In this document: positions 24,745 through 62,864 of the stretch, one piece after another
How the letters are laid out: each line of letters opens with the position of its first letter
Numbering within the stretch: position 1 is the stretch's first letter
NCBI GenBank assembly: GCA_028751875.1
Contig: CM054138.1
Location: forward strand, 39,377,725 to 39,441,724
Source of the DNA: Rapana venosa
Taxonomy: Eukaryota > Mollusca > Gastropoda > Neogastropoda > Muricidae
Reading direction: 5' to 3'
Length of the DNA: 64,000 nucleotides
Translations under genes and position numbers: made by a program
The notes under the pieces: generated by a model
Told to the model about the DNA's origin: nothing
What the model saw: the letters and a program-made list of their open reading frames with translations, nothing else
The model's database searches: none

Positions 24745-26760
24745 TGTAGAGTAGGAAACTTTTACTTTACAGCAAACTATTTTTCAGATGAACTTACACA
24801 CTGGGTAATTGTTCTTTGCTATTATGTTCCTTTTTAATTGCCTGTTCTAAATGTACAATGAATTTAGAAAATAAGCTTAATTCACTGACCAACACAAAGA
24901 ACACTATCAAACACATTATGCAAAGGTCATAGGACATAAATGAGTCAACTTCCTTGTAAGACTAATCTGGGACTTCTTTTCAAATGAGCAAAGGATATGT
25001 TTTTATGCTGTAAACCAACTACAGAAAAATATCAAGCCAGAGTACACTCACTACTGCAGTATTTCACTCCACTGCAGATAACACACCACCTCAAATCATA
25101 CAGCAACCATGGCTGACAAACAAGATTGGCAACAGAAGACAAAATGTGACAACTAGGGTTTTTTCATATTGTAGGAATGTAACCTTGTCAACGTCTTTGC
25201 GACATGAACTGGAAAAAGGCTAAAAAGAATTAAACAACAGATATAATCAACAGTAAGGAGAATAGATTTAGGTGTCTGGAAATGAGGTGGGCACAGAAGG
25301 GAAAAACATTGGCGGGACTGAGGGAGACATGGCATCAGAGAAAGATGTTATAAATATAAAGATTCAACTTGATTTGGAGAAACACAGAATTCAAAACTAT
25401 TTCCCCATATTAACAGCAATAATAAAATCAAGCAAGGAACACACACAAACTTTGGCTCATTGCTACATTGGCCCCATTAAATAGAAAAATGCTGCCAGCT
25501 CTAAATCATTCCACAATCAGTCTTCATTCACAATCATTCTACATTCATACTAAGCTTGTGATCGATCATTCTACAGTCAAAGTTAGCCTGGGAGGAAGAC
25601 AGCCTGCAGCAAACAATAAACAAACAAACAGACAGACAGACAGACATCACTGATGACTATTGCACCAAGTTTATAACTACAGAGTTGACCCGTGAACATC
25701 TGCAGTTTGGATTTTGCACAAGCTGATTTTTGTGTTGCACTTGTAACAATATCACAGATAAGAAATAAGAATAGATGACTGAATGAGAAAGAATTATTCA
25801 GTTCATAATCTGAATGATGAGATTCACCATGCACAAACATACACACACACAAACACATTCAGCAATTACAGATACTGCATATTCCTATTTCAATTTGTAC
25901 TTCATTGACAAAAGGCTTTCCATGGTAGACACACACAGAAAACCACATGCACACATTTTGGATACTTTAACATAACTAGATACATCCTAACAGGTTGCTT
26001 TGGTTCTACCCATTTCAAAGCGACAAACAAAAGGGTCACACTAGCTTGCGTCAGTTCAAACTACAACCGACTTGCTAAGAATGAGCAGCAACATCAATCC
26101 AGACATCCAATCTCACAAACCTGACAACAATGCATTTGATAGTCAATGACATAACCCAATGACTTGCATCCAATTATTCTTTCTCTCTTTCGCTGCTTTT
26201 TTAATATTTATGTTTTTTACAAATAAAGCATCCATTTGGAAAGGTTACAAACTAACACTTTCTCAGTTCAAATCATCAAAGAAGAGGCCCTTTGATAACG
26301 ACCCCACAGTTCACAGTGCCAGCAGTAAAGGTCTGCATTTAGAAAATAAAGCAGTGTGAATGAAGAGATTTTACTTGTTAAAACTTATTCCCATTTCCCA
26401 CATACACATTCATCTACACGACTATGACTGTGAACGTTGAAGAGTCACAAGTCAAATATAGGGACTCCTTGGCTTAAAAAAATGCTCTCTGAAGTACAGC
26501 AACATCTGAAGCTTTGATCTGACACTTTGTGAACGATGAGTAAGACTATATGAGCTCTTTGTATCTCTGAGCAATGTAGTTTCCAAACATGTTTCATACT
26601 CCACATATCTACAGAGTACACTTTCAAATGAAAACATGCTGTCAAACTCTTTCAGATGGACTATAAGACTGACCATGAACCACTTGCTCTTCTTGAAAAC
26701 TGCGATTAATCATAAAATCAGTCTCCATCAAGAACAGAACCCAATTGCTTAGTGCACAGT
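24745..26760. other. Repeat-poor stretch, no gene assigned
   Basis: About 2 kb without SINEs or minisatellites, unusual in this window. It could be untranslated sequence or ordinary intergenic DNA. Acceptor-like sites on the minus strand (for example near 26345) lead only to very short frames. Confidence 0.35.
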
Positions 26761-26875
26761 GGGTTGGTTTTTTTATCCACCCCCCCCCCCCCTTTCTTTT
26801 TCATTATTATGCCATATATTAACCCCCACCCCCACCCCAAAAAAACCATGAAATGTTTAAAAAAGAAAAAGAAAT

Positions 26876-27732
26876 GGAGCTAATACATTGTACAGCCTGA
26901 AAGCCTATCTTTCCATGAAGCTAATACATTGTACAGCCTAATAGCCTATCTTTCCATGGAGCTAATACATTGTATAGCCTATCTTTCCATGGAGCTAATA
27001 CATTGTACAGCCTAAAAGCGTATCTTTCCATGGAGCTAATACATTGTACAGCCTAATAGCCTATCTTTCCATGAAGCTAATACATTGTACAGCCTAATAG
27101 CCTATCTTTCCATGGAGCTAATATATTGTACAGCCTAATAGCCTATCTTTCCATGGAGCTAATACATTGTACAGCCTGACAGCCTATCTTTCCATGGAGC
27201 TAATACACTGCACAGCCTGACAGCCTATCTTTCCATGGAGCTAATACATTGTACAGCCTGAAAGCCTATCTTTCCATGAAGCTAATACATTGTACAGCCT
27301 AATAGCCTATCTTTCCATGAAGCTAATACATTGTACAGCCTGACAGCCTATCTTTCCATGAAGCTAATACATTGTACAGCCTGACAGCCTATCTTTCCAT
27401 GGAGCTAATACATTGTACAGCCTGACAGCCTATCTTTCCATGGAGCTAATACACTGCACAGCCTGACAGCCTATCTTTCCATGGAGCTAATACACTGCAC
27501 AGCCTGACAGCCTATCTTTCCATGGAGCTAATACATTGTACAGCCTGAAAGCCTATCTTTCCATGAAGCTAATACATTGTACAGCCTAATAGCCTATCTT
27601 TCCATGAAGCTAATACATTGTACAGCCTGAAAGCCTATCTTTCCATGAAGCTAATACATTATACATTGTACAGCCTGAAAGCCTATCTTTCCATCGAGTT
27701 ACTACATTGTACAGCCTGACAGCCTATCTTTG
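26876..27732 (+). repeat. 41-bp minisatellite, about 21 units
   Basis: Units read GAGCTAATACATTGTACAGC, then CTAATAGCC or CTGACAGCC or CTGAAAGCC, then TATCTTTCCATG. The variants alternate in blocks, and one unit near 26965 lacks 13 to 14 bases. The unit length is not a multiple of three, so no long frames arise. Confidence 0.95.
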
Positions 27733-28109
27733 TAGAAAACAATGCAATCCAAATTGTCCATGAAACTTTCAGGTAAAAACCATTTACTGCAAAGGAGTAA
27801 CTTATTTTGTTACTTTGCATCAAGTGTTTTGTATTGTAAACATGTCATGCTCGGTAAATATAGGGCTATGTACTAAACAGGCCCATGGGAGAATAATATA
27901 TCTGAATATTCGTGGGCAAGCACACTTGCAAACTTCTGCTTTTACTCCATCACTGTACAAAAACAAAAAAATCCTATTTGCATGTTGATGATTTCTTTCT
28001 CTTTCTTTCCTTGGCTAGAGCTCTGCGTTCACCAATGCTGTGATTTTACGCATGCAACTGTAACACACCCACCATCAAGGTAGCCGCATTCCAACTTTCG
28101 AGATGGTGT

Positions 28110-28271
28110 CTTGACTTGGTGTGCATGCGTTTTAAAAATGTTGTCATCCAATCCTACCAGCATGAAATGGCCTTCTATTCCAAAAGGCAGAATGGGGTTT
28201 TAACGTGTGCGCAACATGTTCCGCATGCCTTTGCACACGGGGCCTCAGTTTATAGTCTGATCCTAAGGACT
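28110..28271 (-). mobile_element. SINE family A, left part, split by a LINE
   Basis: Inverse family A body ending at ACTTTTGGAGGA. It continues beyond the LINE at 31512-31640 with the GATGTTAACTCCACC segment and the tRNA-like head. A family C fragment with GCTAGAGCTCTGCGTTCACC lies just to the left (28005-28105). Confidence 0.8.
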
Positions 28272-28282
28272 TTTGGAGGAAT

Positions 28283-31200
28283 CTTCTTCTTCTTTTCGAT
28301 GCCTTGTTTTACACCAAGAGACCAGTTCGCCTAAGGAATGTAGCAGTCGTCTGTAGGGCATCCACCGGCCCGTACAGTTTTTCTTCTAGGGGTAATGGGT
28401 TCGGCCACATTTCCTCTCTCAGCTGCCTGAAGGCCTTGCAGTCCTGCAGGATGTGGCGAGTGTCTTGCTCAGCTTCCCCACATGAGCACATGGGGGAGGG
28501 TACCACTTTCATCTTCCTGTGCAGATGTTGGTTCAGCCTGCAGTGGCCTGTTCTTAATCGGAAGATGGTCACCTGGTCTTGTCTGGTGAGGCTGTGGTAG
28601 CTGTCTGGTGGTGGCGTTTTCCTGTAGAGAGCCTTAATGATGGTCTTGCTCTCTGCAAGGCAGACAGGGTTTTCGGGCTGTTCATCTCGGGCGCCTATCT
28701 TGGCCATTCTGTCAGCTTGCTCATTGCCCTCGATGCCACAGTGTGAGGGGATCCACTGCAGCACGGTGCGAAGACACTGGATGTTATGTAGTGCCATCTC
28801 TAGTTGTGGAAGCTGGCCGCTGTTGAAGGCTTGCAGCACAGACAGAGCGTCGGTCAGAAAGACGACCTGGGTGTTGTGATCCACTCTGCTGCGGATGGTA
28901 TTTGCTGCAAGGATGATCGCTTCCACTTCGGCCTTGTAGTTGGTGCAGTAGACGCCGGTTGCTATTGACCGAGTCTCCCATTCTCTGCTGGGATACCAGA
29001 TGTAGGCCCCAGCTCCTCCACATCTGGTGGCATCTGTTGCAGAGCCGTCTGTGTAGACGTGGAGCCATGCCTCGTGAGGGTATTGATCTTCTATCATGGC
29101 TGCCGTTAGAGTTCTTTTGACAATGTCGCCCTGTTCAGTTTTCTTCGTGATTCCTGGAACTGTCATTCTGACTGTCACTTTTCCTGTCCTTTCTTGCCAT
29201 GGAGGATCATCAAGGGAGAAGGTGATGGGCTGTACTGCTGGCAGTTTGTCTTGGTGCTCTCTCTGCAGTGCACGAGCTTCGACTGCAAAACTGGAGCGGT
29301 TTAGTCTTCCAGAGGACAGCTTCTCCAGTCTTGTGCTCATTGGATGGTCTTTGGTGCACTGGTACTTGGTAGCCTGTTGCAACGTCTTCTGTTTCCTTCT
29401 GGTGATGAGAGGAGCTATGCCAGTCACCTGCTCCATCTTCTCTATGGGGGTGGATTTCATCGCGCCTGTGATGATTCTCAAGGCTTGGTTCTGTACCTTG
29501 TCCAGGGTGTCCCGATGTGTCTTGGCAGCTGTCATCCAAGAGTTTGATCCGTACTCAAGATGGGGTCGTACAGTGCCCTGGTAGACTGATTTCAGGATGT
29601 GTTCATTAGCTCCCCACTGTGTCCCTGCAAGTTTGCGCATGATGTTGAGCTTACGCCTTGCTTTTCCTTCTGCCTGGGTGATGTGTTGTTTCCAGGTCAG
29701 CTTCTTGTCATATGTGACCCCAAGGTATGTCTGTTGGTCTTCCATCTTGAGGGTCGTGTTGCCAAGGGTGAGGCGTCCAGGGCTTGCTTTTGGTGAGAGC
29801 GTAAAGAGGGTGCCTGTGGTCTTGTCCCGGTTAATGGACACACACCACTTGTCAGCCCATGCGGAAACTTTATCCAGGGCCATCTGCATGCGGTAGTTTG
29901 CTGTTGAAGCGTACTCCTCCGTGCACCAGAGCACCAGGTCGTCTGCATAAAGCGCTGCGTGGACTCCCTTGGGAAGCTCCGACACAATATCGTTAATGAA
30001 GAGCACGAACAGGGTTGGTGAGAGTACTCCTCCCTGAGGTACTCCTTGCCGCAGGAGTACCTTCCGGCCACAGCGGCAGTCCACCATCACTCTGGCTCGT
30101 CGGTTGTGAAGGTAGGATTTTGTCCACTGGTACATATTGCCGGTAATGCCACTGCGTAGGAGCTTCACAAGGAGTCCATCTTTCCAGATCTTGTCGAAGG
30201 CCTTCTGTAGATCTATGAAGATTGCCAGGGTCATCTTCTTGGCCTGAAAAGCATCCTCTATAACTTGAGTAAGATGAGTTGTTTGATCTTCAGTGCTTTT
30301 GTACTGACGGAATCCGGCTTGTTCAGGGACTAGGATGCTTTCAGTCTCCAGGTAGAGTTGCAGGCGCAGGTTGACGATGCGCTCCATGGTCTTACAGAGG
30401 CAACTCGTGAGGCTGATTGGGCGATAGCTGATGGCCTTGCTCTTGTTCTTGCCCTTCTTCAGTACTGGGATCATGATGGCCTCTTTCCAACATTGGGGGA
30501 CCTGACCACTGTTCCAGCTCAAGTTGAAGATGTCCAAGAGCTTCTGGAGAGCAGTGTTGCCTTGGTGTTGTATCATCTTGTTGGTGATGTTGTCAGGTCC
30601 TGGTGACTTCTTCTTCTTCAGTTTCTTGATGGCTTTTAGGAGTTCTGGCATGGTGATCTTGTGTTCCATTGCCTCATGACCCTGTTCACAGTTCTTTCTC
30701 CTGTCTCTTTCTTCCTTTCTCACTTCTTTCTGTAGGTTTTGTGGGATGTTGTTATTGCTTTCTTTGGCGTACTTCTTGGCAAAGGTGTTGGCTGCCCTCT
30801 TTCCCGTCAGAGTTCTGCCGTCTTCTTCTAGTGTGATCTTCTGCCCCTTTGTACCTTCATCGTTCAGGGCCTGTGTTAGTCTCCAGAGCTTTGTTGTGTC
30901 TTTTTCCATGTTGAGGCTTGATGTTTTCTCTCTCCAGCTCCGTCTCTTGCTTTCTAGTTTAGTTCTCAGGTATTTTGCCGTGCTCTCTTGGAGTCTGATG
31001 TGGTTCTCCTGATTCGGGTTGTTCTCTACTTCTTCTCTTGCTTCGGTGACTGCATCGTGTGCCTCTTGAAGCTGGTCCGTCCAGTATGGGATGTAGTCTT
31101 TTCTTGCTCCCCTTGGTATGCATTCCCTGGCTGCATGAAGGATGCTTTTGTTGAATTCCTTCACTACGTTGTTGATGTTTCGTCCCTCTACTTGAATGTT

Positions 31201-31500
31201 GTTAGTCAGTTCATTTGTCCTGATGGCAAAGAGTCCCCATTTGGCCTTCTTATAGTTCCATCTTGGTTGAGGTCTGTGCCCTGTTTCTGCTTCTCCACTG
31301 ATTGTGAGGATGACGGGGCGGTGGTCACTTCCCCCGAGCTGATCTTGGACTGTTCTCCCGATCCTCTGGTGGATGTCATCAGTGCAGAGAGCCAGGTCCG
31401 GGGTGGTGGTGGTCTTCCAGCGGCGCGAGTAGAAGGTAGGAGGGTCGGTGGGGTCGTTGACGAGGATTAGGCGGTGTTCATCCTGCCATGCCTCTACTTC
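28283..31500 (-). mobile_element. 5'-truncated non-LTR retrotransposon (LINE) with RNase H
   Basis: The element is flanked by the 11-bp direct repeat TTTGGAGGAAT at 28272-28282 and 31501-31511. Its 3' end on the minus strand is a short untranslated stretch ending in GAAGAAGAAG, so it has a trinucleotide tail rather than poly(A). The 5' end starts inside the endonuclease domain, a typical 5' truncation. The target was a family A SINE. The domain order (endonuclease, reverse transcriptase, RNase H, C-terminal zinc-binding segment) places it among RNase H-bearing LINEs such as the I superfamily; the exact clade needs a tree. Confidence 0.92.
28309..31500 (-). CDS. LINE ORF2 polyprotein, 5'-truncated, otherwise open
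   Basis: The frame is open from the truncation point to TAA at 28309, about 1,060 codons with no stop. It begins with the C-terminal end of an apurinic-type endonuclease, including GGSDHRPVILTI near 31320. The reverse transcriptase follows with IFIDLQKAFD (motif A), RQGVPQGGVLSPTLF (motif B) and LYADDLVLW (motif C) near 29940. An RNase H domain begins near 29055 with VYTDGSATD, KAEVEAIILAA, FLTDALSVL and GNEQADRMAK, the four expected acids. CSCGEAEQDTRH near 28490 is the usual C-terminal cysteine-histidine segment. The missing 5' part means no own start codon, so the copy should be dead although the frame is intact. The lack of stops suggests recent insertion. Confidence 0.93.
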   Translation of the reverse strand, partial: EVEAWQDEHRLILVNDPTDPPTFYSRRWKTTTTPDLALCTDDIHQRIGRTVQDQLGGSDHRPVILTISGEAETGHRPQPRWNYKKAKWGLFAIRTNELTNNIQVEGRNINNVVKEFNKSILHAARECIPRGARKDYIPYWTDQLQEAHDAVTEAREEVENNPNQENHIRLQESTAKYLRTKLESKRRSWREKTSSLNMEKDTTKLWRLTQALNDEGTKGQKITLEEDGRTLTGKRAANTFAKKYAKESNNNIPQNLQKEVRKEERDRRKNCEQGHEAMEHKITMPELLKAIKKLKKKKSPGPDNITNKMIQHQGNTALQKLLDIFNLSWNSGQVPQCWKEAIMIPVLKKGKNKSKAISYRPISLTSCLCKTMERIVNLRLQLYLETESILVPEQAGFRQYKSTEDQTTHLTQVIEDAFQAKKMTLAIFIDLQKAFDKIWKDGLLVKLLRSGITGNMYQWTKSYLHNRRARVMVDCRCGRKVLLRQGVPQGGVLSPTLFVLFINDIVSELPKGVHAALYADDLVLWCTEEYASTANYRMQMALDKVSAWADKWCVSINRDKTTGTLFTLSPKASPGRLTLGNTTLKMEDQQTYLGVTYDKKLTWKQHITQAEGKARRKLNIMRKLAGTQWGANEHILKSVYQGTVRPHLEYGSNSWMTAAKTHRDTLDKVQNQALRIITGAMKSTPIEKMEQVTGIAPLITRRKQKTLQQATKYQCTKDHPMSTRLEKLSSGRLNRSSFAVEARALQREHQDKLPAVQPITFSLDDPPWQERTGKVTVRMTVPGITKKTEQGDIVKRTLTAAMIEDQYPHEAWLHVYTDGSATDATRCGGAGAYIWYPSREWETRSIATGVYCTNYKAEVEAIILAANTIRSRVDHNTQVVFLTDALSVLQAFNSGQLPQLEMALHNIQCLRTVLQWIPSHCGIEGNEQADRMAKIGARDEQPENPVCLAESKTIIKALYRKTPPPDSYHSLTRQDQVTIFRLRTGHCRLNQHLHRKMKVVPSPMCSCGEAEQDTRHILQDCKAFRQLREEMWPNPLPLEEKLYGPVDALQTTATFLRRTGLLV

Positions 31501-31511
31501 TTTGGAGGAAT

Positions 31512-31640
31512 GGAATCGGTACAGATGTTAACTCCACCAGGGTTAGATCCCCTGAAATGGGCACCTCCATGGTGGCTCAACCCAGGACTATTAGATCGCG
31601 AGCGCAACGCTCTAACCACTAGACTATCCAGCCCTCTACA
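31512..31640 (-). mobile_element. SINE family A, right part with tRNA-like head
   Basis: Continuation of the copy at 28110-28271. The minus strand reads CTAGTGGTTAGAGCGTTGCG at the head, a well-preserved A box. Confidence 0.8.
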
Positions 31641-31989
31641 TTGATGAATCATTTCAGATAGAAACTACCATGTTCTTCATGGGGTGTCACAAACAGAGAA
31701 TAGAACTTATCTCCATTCCTTATGCATACTAAACTTGTCCTCTTGCCATATACAAAACACACGTATAATACACAACCATGAAAATAGGATGGGTCCTCCT
31801 TCACATAAACTCAGGGCTCCTAGCATTCTGCAAATGCACCCAGTGAGTGGCCATGGCCGTATTGGGTGGAATGTGTAGTGCCTGGTCTTCTCCTGTGACT
31901 GTAGCTCTGCAGGAGATCTGCCTGCTGGCTTCAGCCAACACCTTCCAACTTCCAGGCAGTTCATCAGGAAGTTCATAAGAAACAACATT

Positions 31990-32235
31990 TTTAGATTTGA
32001 CTTTTAAAAAAAGGAGGGGGGGGGGGGAGCAGAAGAATGGGCAGGGTAGACAGAAAATAAGCATGACAGACAGAGAGGATAGAGAGGTAAGGATAAAGAC
32101 AGAAACAAAGGGAGTATCAATACAAAAGGGGAAATTTCCAGCACAGAATTTCCAGGTGGGGGTGCTATTTATACTGAAAGGGGCCCTGGCATTCCCACAT
32201 GGGAAGTATCTTGCATTTATGCAACCTTATCAGAC
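31990..32235 (+). repeat. Dispersed repeat F
   Basis: The segment with AAAGGGGAAATTTCCAGCAC and CAGAATTTCCAGGTGG resembles 16419-16525 and, in inverse orientation, 61215-61430. A poly(G) run lies at its left end (about 32017). Class unknown. Confidence 0.55.
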
Positions 32236-33207
32236 ATGACATTCACACATAAGGCAAAACACTCATGTCACAGAATAAAGCCAGCCTCACCAGACATGAC
32301 TTTTGTACACATAAGGCAAAACATTCATGTACAAGGAATCTCCTAAACACTTACCAAACAGAAGTGATGCATCCTCCCAAACAGTAATAACGAACAATTG
32401 GATAGAATTTCCAATAACAAGAAATGAACCTCAGTGATGCAAACAAAATGATTAGAAACCAAACTATGAATGTTGTGTCATGTGTATATGAGCACTCATA
32501 TGTGCATGCTGCGTGTGCACATGTGTGTGCGTGCATGTGTGTGTGATAGCAACAAGAAAAGTATTCTATGCACATATGAATATGTTGCAGTGGTTTGCTC
32601 AGAGTAGTCAACTGAAAGGAAATGCTTTTCCCAAAAATGAAGAGATGGAAATGTCAAGTGGAGAACTTTACTCTCTCTCATGCTATATCAAACTAAGACA
32701 TTTTTTAACTATAATTTATATATCTCCTCTTACTGTGGGAACATCGTGTCTGTGTCAAAAACTACACTTTCAATCCACAGCAGCAGCAAAAATGGACAAT
32801 GCTAACAAAAGAAAGTGAAGAAAAAGAAACGAAAACACTGGTGAGGAAAAAGCATAGGCATCATATTGTAAAATAAGGCCAGGACTAATATAGGTGTTGG
32901 GTTCTTGTTTTGGCCACTGGGTAAGACTGGTAAAATCAGTAAGTGAAGCACCAACCAGCTGTCTCTTATGATTGAAATGGAAGTTGATTTTTCAGGCACT
33001 AGAATAATTATGATGATACAGTTTTCTCTCTTTTCTACACTACTAGAGACCATCACACTACTTGCTACTCATTATTTTCTTTTCCTTGTCAGCATGTACA
33101 TTTCTTTGTGTATGAAAATGGAGTTTCGTTATCAAATCCTTTTGCCAAGGATAACTGACTTGTTAACAGCCATAGTTCTTTTACATGACGCACGCTACAT
33201 GTAGGAT

Positions 33208-33300
33208 GTCACTTTACTGTCTCATCCAACAGACAAGCATCCCACCACCACTCCAGACCTAGTGGAACAGGGGAGAAAATCCTGCTCTGAACCAGCTTCA
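33208..33300 (-). mobile_element. SINE family D fragment
   Basis: A short match to the part of 60838-61172 with the CTCATCCAACAGACAAGC segment. It lies in the presumed 3' untranslated or downstream region of TTC7. Confidence 0.5.
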
Positions 33301-33580
33301 GAATAGTCTACTTTCCAGACAAATGTATACTCATGTACATGTATAACACTCTAAGCCACCACATGCCAGTCTTGCATACAGTACATTAATATGCAGGAAA
33401 ACAAAGGAACAGCAAGGAACCTTTGGTTAAAAAGTGATCACTGAAGAACCATTCGCTTCACAACCTCTCTTTCCAAAACACCAACAGGCAGGCAGATGAC
33501 CAGGTACACATGAAAAGAGGTAGTACAAAACGAAAATAGCATAAAAAGCGTTGCAGCAGTGGAGAGAAGTGACCAGGTGG

Positions 33581-60492
<26,912 letters not shown>

Positions 60493-60837
60493 CTGGTCAT
60501 GCAGAAAAATACACACATTAGTCTACAGGGGTCAAAATCACTGCAAAAGAGAGATGTTCACAGCAAAATATTTCACAGCTACATTATGGAAAAGCAGGTA
60601 AGTCATTTACAAAGACTGAAAATAAAACACGGCCCAATACTGACCTTTCATAATGTTTAATGTACATGTATATATTAGTTCTGATGTTTGATTTTGCGCA
60701 GCTACTAGCTGCTTCCTATCTAACAAAAACTTGCAAAAAGAGTAATAATTTCTGGTGTTGGTTTATACAAGTGAAGTTTTTCTCATGTTCCTTTTCATTT
60801 TCATACCACTTTAAGTCATGACAGATTTCTCTACATA

Positions 60838-61172
60838 AAATTTGGGCTGCTCTCCCCAGGGGGAGTGCATTGCCATAAGAGCAGTGCCAGCCATTATTTT
60901 TTTTCTTTCCCTGCTTCAACTGTATTTGTTTCCCTATCAGAGTGGCTTTTTCCTAAAGAATGTTGCCAGGAATAACTCTCTTGTTGCCATGGGTTCTTTT
61001 ACATGCGATACATAATTTATCATCTCATCCAAAAGACAAGCACCCAGACCACCATTCATAGTCTAATGGATGAGGGAAAAGTTTTGGGCCCAAACGGGGA
61101 TAAAACCACTGCACACTTCCGACCTGGACTTTTCGCTTTATAGGCAGGCACGTTACCTCTAGACCACTGACC
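60838..61172 (-). mobile_element. SINE family D, full copy with tRNA-like head
   Basis: The minus strand begins GTCAGTGGTCTAGAGGTAAC, an A-box-like head, with a GGTTTTATCCCC-type B box, and ends at the GGGAGAGCAGCCCAAATTT segment. It is the most complete family D copy here. Confidence 0.8.
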
Positions 61173-61214
61173 CACCTAAGTTTGCACAATAGCAAGGAGT
61201 GATTAATTACATCA

Positions 61215-61430
61215 AATGCTTCCCCCCCCCCTCCCCTTGGGATACCAGGGGGGCTGTCAATAGAAATAGCACCTCTAACTTCTGAAAATTCTGTGCTAGG
61301 AATTCCATCTTTTCTATCTGCCTTGTTTTCTTCCTGTCACCTCCTCCTTGACTATTTTCTGCCTTCTTGGACCATTCTCCTGCCTTTTTACCAAAAAGAC
61401 TTAAAGCATAACAATTCTCTCCCACACCAA
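61215..61430 (-). repeat. Dispersed repeat F, inverse copy
   Basis: The minus strand resembles 31990-32235, including a CCTAGCACAGAATTTTCAGA segment. Confidence 0.5.
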
Positions 61431-61678
61431 AGCTGGTTGCGCTGGGCTAAACCCAGAACCAGTCTGATAAAACAAATAAACATACAAGCACATCCATAAC
61501 CACACAAGCACTTATATTATCTTCAAATAAATGAATAAATACAATAACAAATAATCTGTGATACGGTATCTCATATCTGATACTGATTTAGTGATGAGTG
61601 TATGTCTTACCCCAGTAAAACATTTCTTGTTGTTTGATTTATAAATGTTATCTGAATCCTTATTAATTTAACTATGAT

Positions 61679-62033
61679 CATCATCATCATCATCATCCCT
61701 TGGTCGGGACGACCGTTAGGGTACCCGCACGGACGCTGCAAGTGGACCGCCAAATGGTTCTGTCCTGGGCTGCTTTCAGGAGGTTTGGTACAGTGAGGCT
61801 GGTCCACTCCTTGATGTTGGATATCCAGCTTTTGCGTGGTCGTCCCTGCCTCCTTGCTCCTTCCACCATTCCCTTCAGGACTGTCTTTGACAGGCTGTTA
61901 TGCCTTGTTGTGTGGCCAAACCATTTCAATTTCCTCCGTTTGACTGTATCTAGCAATGGTTCTTGTTTGACAGCCAGTGCCTCGATCTGCTGCCAGACGT
62001 AGTCGTTGGTTTTACGGTCTCTGTTTAACTATG
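61679..62033 (-). mobile_element. RTE-like LINE 3' end, 5'-truncated, with TSD
   Basis: The minus strand encodes LDTVKRRKLKWFGHTTRHNS, LSKTVLKGMVEGARRQGRPR and KSWISNIKEWTSL, the well-known C-terminal tail of RTE-type reverse transcriptases (RR.L.WFGH..R, G.R.RGRP...W..NI..W). The 3' end is an ATG trinucleotide repeat. The 12-bp repeat TTTAACTATGAT flanks it at 61667-61678 and 62034-62045. Only about 110 codons remain, and no catalytic domain. Confidence 0.88.
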
Positions 62034-62050
62034 ATAACTCCAGGATAACT

Positions 62051-62116
62051 ATGAGCGCTTTGATTTGTTGCTTTACAAGATTCAGCGCTATATAAATTCC
62101 ATACATTATTATTATT
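62051..62116 (-). repeat. Shared LINE/SINE-type tail
   Basis: CAAGATTCAGCGCTATATAA then ATTCCATACATTATTATT, as at 37170-37233, 39590-39650 and 6060-6125. Confidence 0.6.
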
Positions 62117-62134
62117 ATTTATTATTATAACTGG

Positions 62135-62212
<78 letters not shown>
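62135..62212. repeat. (GT)n microsatellite
   Basis: About 39 GT units. Confidence 0.95.
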
Positions 62213-62239
62213 TGGTGAGTTTATTTTATTTTTATTTTT

Positions 62240-62760
62240 ATCATTTTGAGGATAATGGAATAAGCACTCATGTGCTTTTCTTTACATCCAGTCCCTGTGT
62301 GTATGAGGAGGCACCGTGGTCGAGTGGTTTAGGCGGTCAACTCGTGATCCAGAGGTCGCGGGTTCGATCTCCGCTCGGCTCGGTGTTGTGTCCTTGGGAA
62401 AGACACTTTACTCCTATTTTCCTCACTCCACCCAGGTGTACAAGTGGGTTCCAGCTTGCTGGGGAAGTATCTGGCGACAGACTAGCGTCCTGTCACAGGT
62501 GTGGTGAAAAACCATCAGTTTGCTTAACGCTACAGAAACCGGGATAAGCTCCGGCTCTATGGGCCTTCTGGCTCGAAAGAACATACTTACCTGTGTGTAT
62601 GCAGTTTTGTAAAAAAAAAAAAAACACCAACTAAATTGTGTCATCCCACCGGCACACAGTGGCCTACTCTTATGAAAAGCGGAACAGGTTTTGACATGTG
62701 TACAAGATGTTCTGCGTGCGTTCACACACAAGACCTCAATTTATAGTCTCATATAATCAA
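62240..62760 (-). mobile_element. SINE family A copy interrupted by SINE B
   Basis: Inverse family A body at 62240-62305 and 62602-62760, split by the family B copy at 62306-62589. Confidence 0.8.
62306..62589 (+). mobile_element. SINE family B, full copy with TSD
   Basis: A 284-bp copy, head AGGAGGCACCGTGGTCGAGT, B box GGGTTCGATC, flanked by the 12-bp repeat CCTGTGTGTATG at 62294-62305 and 62590-62601. It matches 39266-39560 closely. Confidence 0.9.
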
Positions 62761-62864
62761 CATTTTGGGGGGAGGGTGTTGCAGTTTAGTAGGTCAGTTT
62801 TTGAACGCAAGGTAGGCGTGTGTTTCTATTCTTTTATTATATTCTAATTTTCTATTCATTTACT

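Noticed and set aside
26280..26360. Minus-strand exon after TAAATGCAG near 26345
   Set aside because: All three frames close within 20 codons and none matches TTC7 or another family I know.
26876..27732. CRISPR array
   Set aside because: Regular repeats but no unique spacers, and the DNA is eukaryotic. The same holds for the other tandem arrays.
62306..62380. tRNA gene (Ser/Leu type)
   Set aside because: A and B boxes are present, but the segment is the head of a SINE with a target-site duplication and a second copy at 39266-39560. It lacks a proper acceptor stem partner.
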